From JBGSIZ01 sp041742255 (GTDB lineage: Bacteria; Pseudomonadota; Alphaproteobacteria; Rhodobacterales; Rhodobacteraceae), in NCBI GenBank assembly GCA_041742255.1, contig JBGSIZ010000128.1:1-9852 (forward strand): a DNA stretch of 9,852 nt, read 5' to 3'. Positions 5,867 to 9,852 of the stretch are shown in pieces; position 1 is the stretch's first letter; every line of letters starts with the position of its first letter. The position numbers and the translations under genes are program-made. The notes under the pieces are model-generated. The model was not told where the DNA came from. It saw nothing but the letters and a program-made list of their open reading frames with translations, and did not search any database.

Positions 5867-7251
5867 TTCAACACCTCTTTCCAGCCGGCAATCTGTTCAC
5901 GGACGCGCACCGGGGCGGTGCCGCCATGGCTGGTGCGGGACGCAATGGAGTTTTCAACACCCAGAACGTCAAACACGGCCATTGTGATATCTTGATGCAC
6001 GGTGCGCATATTGTCCAATGACAGGTCCGGCAGGTCGCAATTTTTCTCCTCTGCCATGGCGACCAGCGCGCCCGTGACATGGTGGGCCTCGCGAAACGGC
6101 AGACCCAATTCGCGGACCAGCCAATCAGCCAGATCGGTGGCGGTGGAAAATCCGGTGGCAGCGGCGCGGCGCAATATCTCGCGCTGCGGGGTCATGGTGG
6201 TGACCATCCCCGTCATGGCGGCCAAGGCCAGCATCAGGTTGTCGGCGGCGTCAAACACCTGTTCCTTGTCCTCCTGCATATCCTTGGAATAGGTCAGGGG
6301 CAGACCCTTCATCACCATCATCAGCGCGGTATTTGCGCCAAAAATCCGGCCAACCTTGGCGCGGATCAACTCGGCGGCGTCGGGGTTCTTTTTCTGGGGC
6401 ATGATGGACGACCCGGTGGACCATTGGTCGGACATGGCGACAAACCGGAACTGGGCGGTGGACCAGATCACCAATTCCTCGGCGAACCGGGACAGGTGCA
6501 TGGCGCAAATGCTGGCGGCCCCCAGAAACTCCAACGCGAAATCGCGGTCGGATGTGCTGTCCAGACTGTTGTGGGTCGGGCCGTCAAAGCCCAAGGCGGC
6601 AGCGGTCATGTGGCGGTCAATCGGAAACCCGGTTCCGGCCAGGGCTGCGGCCCCCAACGGGGATTGGTTCATCCGGGCGCGGGCATCGGTAAACCGGGAC
6701 CGGTCGCGGGCGAACATCTCGACATAGGCCATCATATGGTGACCCCATGTAACGGGCTGGGCCACCTGCAAATGGGTGAAACCGGGCATGACCCAATCGG
6801 CGCCCTCCTCGGCCTGCACCAGCAACGCCTGCATCAACGCGGCCAGGGCGGTGTCCACGGCATCGCACTGATCGCGGACCCACAACCGGAAATCGACGGC
6901 CACCTGATCGTTGCGGCTGCGGGCGGTGTGCAACCGGCCTGCGGGTTCGCCAATCAGGTCTTTCAGCCGGGCCTCCACATTCATGTGAATGTCCTCCAAC
7001 GCGGTGGAAAACTGAAATGTTCCGGCCTCGATCTCTGACAATATGGTGAGCAGGCCTTCCGTAATGGCCTGCGCATCCTTATCGGTGATGATGCCTGTGG
7101 CGGCCAACATGGCGGCATGGGCCCTTGACCCTGCGATGTCCTGACGGGCCAACCGCTGGTCGAACGAGATCGAGGCGTTGATCGCCTCCATGATCGCGTC
7201 CGGTCCGGCGGCAAAACGCCCGCCCCACATCTGGTTCGAGGATTTGGTCAT
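5863..7251 (-). CDS. argH: Argininosuccinate lyase (EC 4.3.2.1)
   Basis: It cleaves argininosuccinate to arginine and fumarate, the last step of arginine synthesis, as a cytoplasmic homotetramer of the fumarase/aspartase superfamily. The 462-aa protein is full length. The three conserved regions are present: TARSRNDQ (109-116), the TH pair with the general-acid/base histidine (159-160) and the signature loop GSSIMPQKKNP (280-290) with the catalytic serine. The N-terminus MWGGRF (8-13) is typical. I chose ATG at 7251 (MTKSSNQMWGG) because family members begin this close to MWGG; an in-frame ATG at 7266 would add five residues. Neither has a strong ribosome binding site, only GGGA 9 nt before 7251. 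It is the first gene of a coupled run with the lipoprotein and DUF2834-like genes and diverges from the thioredoxin gene with about 13 bp between starts. Confidence 0.97.
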   Translation of the reverse strand: MTKSSNQMWGGRFAAGPDAIMEAINASISFDQRLARQDIAGSRAHAAMLAATGIITDKDAQAITEGLLTILSEIEAGTFQFSTALEDIHMNVEARLKDLIGEPAGRLHTARSRNDQVAVDFRLWVRDQCDAVDTALAALMQALLVQAEEGADWVMPGFTHLQVAQPVTWGHHMMAYVEMFARDRSRFTDARARMNQSPLGAAALAGTGFPIDRHMTAAALGFDGPTHNSLDSTSDRDFALEFLGAASICAMHLSRFAEELVIWSTAQFRFVAMSDQWSTGSSIMPQKKNPDAAELIRAKVGRIFGANTALMMVMKGLPLTYSKDMQEDKEQVFDAADNLMLALAAMTGMVTTMTPQREILRRAAATGFSTATDLADWLVRELGLPFREAHHVTGALVAMAEEKNCDLPDLSLDNMRTVHQDITMAVFDVLGVENSIASRTSHGGTAPVRVREQIAGWKEVLK

Positions 7252-7254
7252 GTC

Positions 7255-7260
7255 AGGAGG
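7255..7260 (+). promoter_or_regulatory. Ribosome binding site of the thioredoxin gene, inside the 13-bp divergent spacer
   Basis: AGGAGG is a full Shine-Dalgarno match. It lies 4 nt before ATG 7265 and 10 nt before the in-frame ATG at 7271, so either could be used. It occupies nearly half of the spacer between the divergent argH and thioredoxin starts. Its complement (CCTCCT) lies just before the argH ATG, where argH would need its own site. Confidence 0.7.
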
Positions 7261-7264
7261 TCCC

Positions 7265-7825
7265 ATGCGGATGCTGAATATTGCGGCTGTTTATACGGCC
7301 TTCGCCCTTGGTGCAAACGTCGCAGGCGCGGACCCTCAGGGGCTGATCAACATGCGGGACGGGGACATGATGAAACTGGCGGTGCACAGCGCGCCCCGGG
7401 CGGCGTCTGACACGCCATTCACCCTGGAAACGGGCGAAACGGCCACCTTGGCGGACTATCAGGGCAAGGTGGTTCTGCTCAATTTCTGGGCCACATGGTG
7501 TGCGCCCTGTCGCAAGGAAATGCCGGGGCTGGCGGCGCTGCAATCGGACCTTGGCGGGGACGACTTCGCGGTTCTGACCATCGCCACCGGGCGCAACCCG
7601 CGGCCCGCAATGGAACGGTTCATGGCAGAAATCGGGGTGGACAACCTGCCGCTGCACACTGACGACCGACAGGCGCTGGCGCGGTCGATGGGGGTGCTGG
7701 GGCTGCCGGTGACAATCATCCTCGACCGCACCGGGGCAGAGGTGGCGCGGCTGATCGGCGACGCCGACTGGACCAGCGACAGCGCGCGGGCGATCCTGTC
7801 GGACGTGATGGCCCAAGGCAACTGA
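7265..7825 (+). CDS. TlpA-like periplasmic thiol-disulfide oxidoreductase
   Basis: A thioredoxin-fold protein of the TlpA/ResA/CcmG type, expected to reduce disulfides in the periplasm, for example on cytochrome c maturation or copper-centre proteins; the actual partner is not shown. It has 186 residues. A hydrophobic N-terminus (about 5-22) with an Ala/Gly-rich end (NVAGA, then D) looks like a signal peptide or signal anchor. The active site is WATWCAPCRKE, with WCAPC at 78-82, preceded by the KVVLLNFW strand. The cis-proline is in GLPVT (P148). The start is ATG 7265 or 7271, both served by the AGGAGG at 7255; reading further upstream would run into antisense argH sequence. It diverges from argH with almost no spacer, an arrangement I recall as common in Rhodobacteraceae. 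A hairpin follows the stop after 18 bp. Confidence 0.9.
   Translation: MRMLNIAAVYTAFALGANVAGADPQGLINMRDGDMMKLAVHSAPRAASDTPFTLETGETATLADYQGKVVLLNFWATWCAPCRKEMPGLAALQSDLGGDDFAVLTIATGRNPRPAMERFMAEIGVDNLPLHTDDRQALARSMGVLGLPVTIILDRTGAEVARLIGDADWTSDSARAILSDVMAQGN
7290..7317 (-). promoter_or_regulatory. argH: Candidate argH promoter inside the thioredoxin coding region
   Basis: On the minus strand TATAAA (7295-7290) resembles a -10 box, and TTTGCA (7317-7312), 16 bp upstream, matches four of six bases of TTGACA. Transcription would begin near 7283 and leave a leader of about 30 nt before the argH ATG at 7251. The starts are so close that the argH promoter must lie within the thioredoxin gene, and this is the best candidate I see. 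It is a weak match in an organism whose promoters are not strictly of this form. Confidence 0.28.
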
Positions 7826-7843
7826 CCCGACATACAGGCGTTG

Positions 7844-7871
7844 CAATCCCCGGTCACTCTGACCGGCATTG
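7844..7871 (+). other. Inverted repeat downstream of the thioredoxin gene
   Basis: CCGGTCA and TGACCGG form a perfect 7-bp stem around CTC (7850-7866). The flanking CAAT (7844-7847) and ATTG (7868-7871) can pair as an outer stem across a small bulge. It begins 18 bp after the thioredoxin stop and ends 25 bp before the next ATG. There is no T-run behind it, so it is not a canonical intrinsic terminator. It may be a Rho-linked 3' end or a protein-binding palindrome for the next gene. Confidence 0.45.
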
Positions 7872-7896
7872 AAACGATGCATTGATCGGACATCCC

Positions 7897-8487
7897 ATGA
7901 ACCACGAAGGCAGGCTCATCGCCTTGCGCCATATGAAAGGCGCGATCGTCGGGGCGCGGCTGAAACTCCTCCCCGGCCCGCCAAAGGAAAACACGGCCTC
8001 GCACAACACGCTGTTGCGTCAGATCGACGGCTGGACCTTGACCATCAAGGGGGTTGAACGGGACCTCAAATCACAATCGCATTTCAACCACATGCTGCAC
8101 CGGGCTGAAAAAGGCGGGGCAAATGGCTACAGCGCCAATCAGCGGCTGGCGTCAAAGGAAGGCAACGTCGCGCAACTGCGGGCCGCGCTGGACGATGTAT
8201 CCGACGCGCTGATCGACCTGACGCAAACCCTGTGGGATGGACCAAACGGCGGCGCACGGGCGCTCGAGGGTCTCAAAACCGCGCTCAAGAACATCACCAA
8301 ACACGGCGGGGACGGCGACGACGGCATCAGCTTTGGCCCGGCCACGGGCGATCTTCAGGCGACGATCCGACAGCTTGAACCGCATATGCAGGATGGCGGG
8401 GCCGGGGGCATGACGCCCGTGGTGGACTATGCGACGCTCATTCTGGCGATGTTCGTGCTGATCAAACACGTCCTGTCGCGCAAATAA
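7897..8487 (+). CDS. Unrecognised 196-aa protein with one C-terminal membrane helix
   Basis: I do not recognise this family. The protein has no signal peptide. The N-terminal half is basic and helical (residues 1-75, with GRLIALRHMKGAIVGARLK). A predicted amphipathic helix follows (about 86-115, QLRAALDDVSDALIDLTQTL), then a second one (120-135), a Gly/Asp-rich loop (HGGDGDDG at 136-143), a short acidic helix (150-165) and a glycine-rich linker. A single hydrophobic helix closes the chain (about 176-192, YATLILAMFVLIK) with a short tail (HVLSRK). This suggests a tail-anchored inner-membrane protein with a cytoplasmic helical domain. ATG at 7897 is preceded only by a weak CGGA; an in-frame TTG at 7882 is less likely. 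The codon pattern and length support a real gene. It follows the thioredoxin gene by 71 bp and ends 3 bp from the yqgE stop. The function is unknown. Confidence 0.78.
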   Translation: MNHEGRLIALRHMKGAIVGARLKLLPGPPKENTASHNTLLRQIDGWTLTIKGVERDLKSQSHFNHMLHRAEKGGANGYSANQRLASKEGNVAQLRAALDDVSDALIDLTQTLWDGPNGGARALEGLKTALKNITKHGGDGDDGISFGPATGDLQATIRQLEPHMQDGGAGGMTPVVDYATLILAMFVLIKHVLSRK

Positions 8488-8490
8488 CCC

Positions 8491-9060
8491 TCACGCGCGG
8501 CCGGACTGTGCGGACAGGCTGACCGGGTCCACACCCAGAACCTTCAGGGCGGCGGTCCATTTGTGGTCGTTCGCGCGGCCAAACAAAATCTCGGGGGTGG
8601 GGTCGCAACTCAGCCAGCCGTTCAAACCAATCTCGCGCTCCAACTGGCCCGGCCCCCACCCAGCATACCCCAGCGCCAGCATGGACGCGGCGGGGCCACG
8701 GCCTTGGGCGATATCCTCCAGCACATCCAGCGTGGCAGTCATGGCGGTGGCGTCATCCACGCGCATCGTGCCCTTGCCGGACACATAATCGGCGGAATGC
8801 AGGACAAATCCGCGGCCATGTTCCACCGGTCCACCAAAATGCACGCGGATGTCGCGCACACCCTTGGCGGGCGCAATACCCAACTGGTCCAGAAGGTCGG
8901 TGAACCGGATATCAGGGGCGGGTTTGTTCACAATCAGACCCATCGCGCCATCCGGGGAATGGGCGCACATATAGATCACCGAATGGTCGAACCTTGGGTC
9001 CGCCATCCCCGGCATCGCGATCAGCAATTGACCGCACAAACTTTCGGGCACTGTTTTCAT
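8491..9060 (-). CDS. yqgE: YqgE/AlgH family protein (UPF0301, DUF179)
   Basis: A small cytoplasmic protein of a widespread family whose biochemical role is unsettled; the AlgH name comes from a reported effect on alginate in Pseudomonas. It has 189 residues, the normal length. The family motifs are all present: LLIAMPGM (12-19), GLIVNKP (41-47), FGGPVE (75-80), LGYAGWGPGQLE (130-141) and the late W-containing segment NDHKWTAAL (164-172). ATG at 9060 gives MKTVPESLCG, but the only ribosome-binding-like sequence (GAGGG) sits 1 nt before this ATG. The in-frame GTG at 9051, 10 nt after GAGGG, would give a 186-aa protein starting MPESLCG and is a real alternative. It diverges from the DsbD-N-like gene. 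Confidence 0.95.
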   Translation of the reverse strand: MKTVPESLCGQLLIAMPGMADPRFDHSVIYMCAHSPDGAMGLIVNKPAPDIRFTDLLDQLGIAPAKGVRDIRVHFGGPVEHGRGFVLHSADYVSGKGTMRVDDATAMTATLDVLEDIAQGRGPAASMLALGYAGWGPGQLEREIGLNGWLSCDPTPEILFGRANDHKWTAALKVLGVDPVSLSAQSGRA

Positions 9061-9165
9061 ACCCTCAACAATGTGGTGCGCAGGGGCCACGATCAAGGGG
9101 CCGGAATGCCGCGTCTCGCCACAACGTGACTTCCCATTTCATCCGACCCGCCGCAGATACGGGGC
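9061..9165. promoter_or_regulatory. Divergent intergenic region of yqgE and the DsbD-N-like gene
   Basis: This 105-bp gap separates two divergent starts and should contain both promoters. I see no convincing -35/-10 pair, long repeat or palindrome. In front of the plus-strand ATG there is only GGGG directly before the start, and in front of the yqgE ATG only an abutting GAGGG, so both genes have poorly placed ribosome binding sites. Confidence 0.35.
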
Positions 9166-9852
9166 ATGAAACACGCACTCATCGCCCTTTTCCTGTCGGC
9201 CACAGCGGCCACCGCACAAACCAGCGACATCGCGCAGGCGGAATTGTTGCCCGGTTGGCGCACGGCGGATGGCACCCAGATGGCGGGGCTGCGGATCACG
9301 CTGGCACCGGGTTGGAAAACCTACTGGCGGGCACCCGGCGACAGCGGCATTCCACCACAGTTCAACTGGGGTGGTTCGGCCAATGTCACCTGGGCGCAAC
9401 TGCACTGGCCCGTGCCGGACGTGTTCGTTGCAGGGGGGCAACGCAGCATCGGCTATCATGACAGCGTGGTCATCCCGATCGAATTCGCAACCGGCACCGG
9501 GGCGGCGACCATTCAGGGGGTCGTCGAACTGGGCGTGTGCGAAGAAATCTGTGTGCCAGTCACGCTATCCTTCACGGGAACACTGCCGCCAGACGGCACG
9601 CGGACACCCGAAATCGTGGCGGCGCTCGTGGATCGCCCCCAAACTCAGGCCGAGGCGGGGGTGGATCAGGTTACCTGCACGCTGACACCCATCGCGGACG
9701 GCATGACGGTCACGGCCCGGATCACGGGCGGCAACACAACGGCGCAGGACATCGTCATCATCGAAACCAGCGATCCCACGCAATGGGTCAGCGCGGCAGA
9801 CGTGACGCAGGACGGCGGCGCACTTGTGGCCACGGCGGACATCGTGCCAGCG
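9166..9852 (+). CDS. Secreted protein with a DsbD N-terminal-like domain, 3' end outside window
   Basis: The frame runs from ATG 9166 to the window edge with no stop, giving 229 visible residues. A classical signal peptide (MKHALIALFLSATAATA, cleavage expected before Q18) sends it to the periplasm. The mature part begins AELLPGWR and contains the conserved stretch LAPGWKTYWRAPGDSGIPPQFNW (45-67). The cysteine pair in GVCEEICVPV (C125, C129) corresponds in place to the redox pair of the DsbD N-terminal (alpha) domain, though the E. coli pair is spaced differently. A third cysteine lies near residue 172. In Rhodobacteraceae such domains often occur as stand-alone proteins of about 260 residues; whether this one continues into membrane and thioredoxin domains, as in full DsbD, cannot be seen. 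The ribosome binding site is poor (GGGG adjacent to the start). It diverges from yqgE. The partner is unknown, though the TlpA-like protein nearby is a possible thiol-redox relative. Confidence 0.87.
   Translation, partial: MKHALIALFLSATAATAQTSDIAQAELLPGWRTADGTQMAGLRITLAPGWKTYWRAPGDSGIPPQFNWGGSANVTWAQLHWPVPDVFVAGGQRSIGYHDSVVIPIEFATGTGAATIQGVVELGVCEEICVPVTLSFTGTLPPDGTRTPEIVAALVDRPQTQAEAGVDQVTCTLTPIADGMTVTARITGGNTTAQDIVIIETSDPTQWVSAADVTQDGGALVATADIVPA

Noticed and set aside
6079..7038. A 319-codon plus-strand frame inside argH
   Set aside because: It lies wholly antisense to argH, whose catalytic motifs are intact. The product is a Gly/His/Gln-rich shadow with no recognisable domain.
8563..9129. 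A 188-codon plus-strand frame over yqgE
   Set aside because: It is antisense to a gene with all YqgE motifs and shows no domain or ribosome binding site of its own.
7265..9852. A new thiol-redox gene system made of the TlpA-like, unknown, YqgE and DsbD-N-like genes
   Set aside because: The genes lie on both strands with separate promoters implied, and YqgE has no known redox role. Closeness alone does not make a system, and this neighbourhood is probably ordinary for Rhodobacteraceae.

Overview
The window reads as chromosomal DNA of an alphaproteobacterium, most likely the Roseobacter/Rhodobacteraceae group. The evidence is the high GC content, a TIGR02302/DUF4175 protein (a family described from Alphaproteobacteria), and the gene set lysA, argH, TlpA-like thioredoxin, YqgE and a DsbD-N-type protein. 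This assignment rests on protein recognition and remembered synteny, not on a search. I see no tRNA, rRNA, CRISPR array, insertion sequence or phage gene.

Layout, left to right. (1) The C-terminal end of a probable zinc-ribbon membrane protein (+, cut by the left edge) converges on (2) a large minus-strand DUF4175 gene. That gene lies downstream of (3) lysA (diaminopimelate decarboxylase, minus), probably in one transcript. (4) A sulfotransferase gene (+) diverges from lysA across 123 bp and converges on (5) a minus-strand run of argH, a 57-aa lipoprotein and a three-helix DUF2834-like membrane protein, coupled by one- to few-base stop/start overlaps. (6) A periplasmic TlpA-like thioredoxin gene (+) diverges from argH with only about 13 bp between the start codons. 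It is followed by (7) an unrecognised 196-aa protein with a single C-terminal membrane helix (+), which converges on (8) yqgE (minus). (9) A secreted DsbD-N-domain protein (+) diverges from yqgE and is cut by the right edge.

How the genes fit together. argH makes arginine and lysA makes lysine from meso-diaminopimelate. The lipoprotein, DUF2834-like and DUF4175 products are envelope proteins of unknown role. The TlpA-like and DsbD-N-like proteins are both periplasmic thiol-redox candidates about 1.3 kb apart. The sulfotransferase is the odd member: it lies in reverse orientation between genes that would otherwise form one minus-strand run (argH, lipoprotein, DUF2834-like, lysA, DUF4175).

The region is very compact. 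Convergent gene ends are 3 to 12 bp apart, no gap exceeds 123 bp, and I see no canonical hairpin-plus-T terminator. The most notable points are a probable CTG start for DUF4175, an intercistronic hairpin just before it, the near-overlapping divergent starts of argH and the thioredoxin gene, and the reversed sulfotransferase. I found no convincing new multi-gene system.
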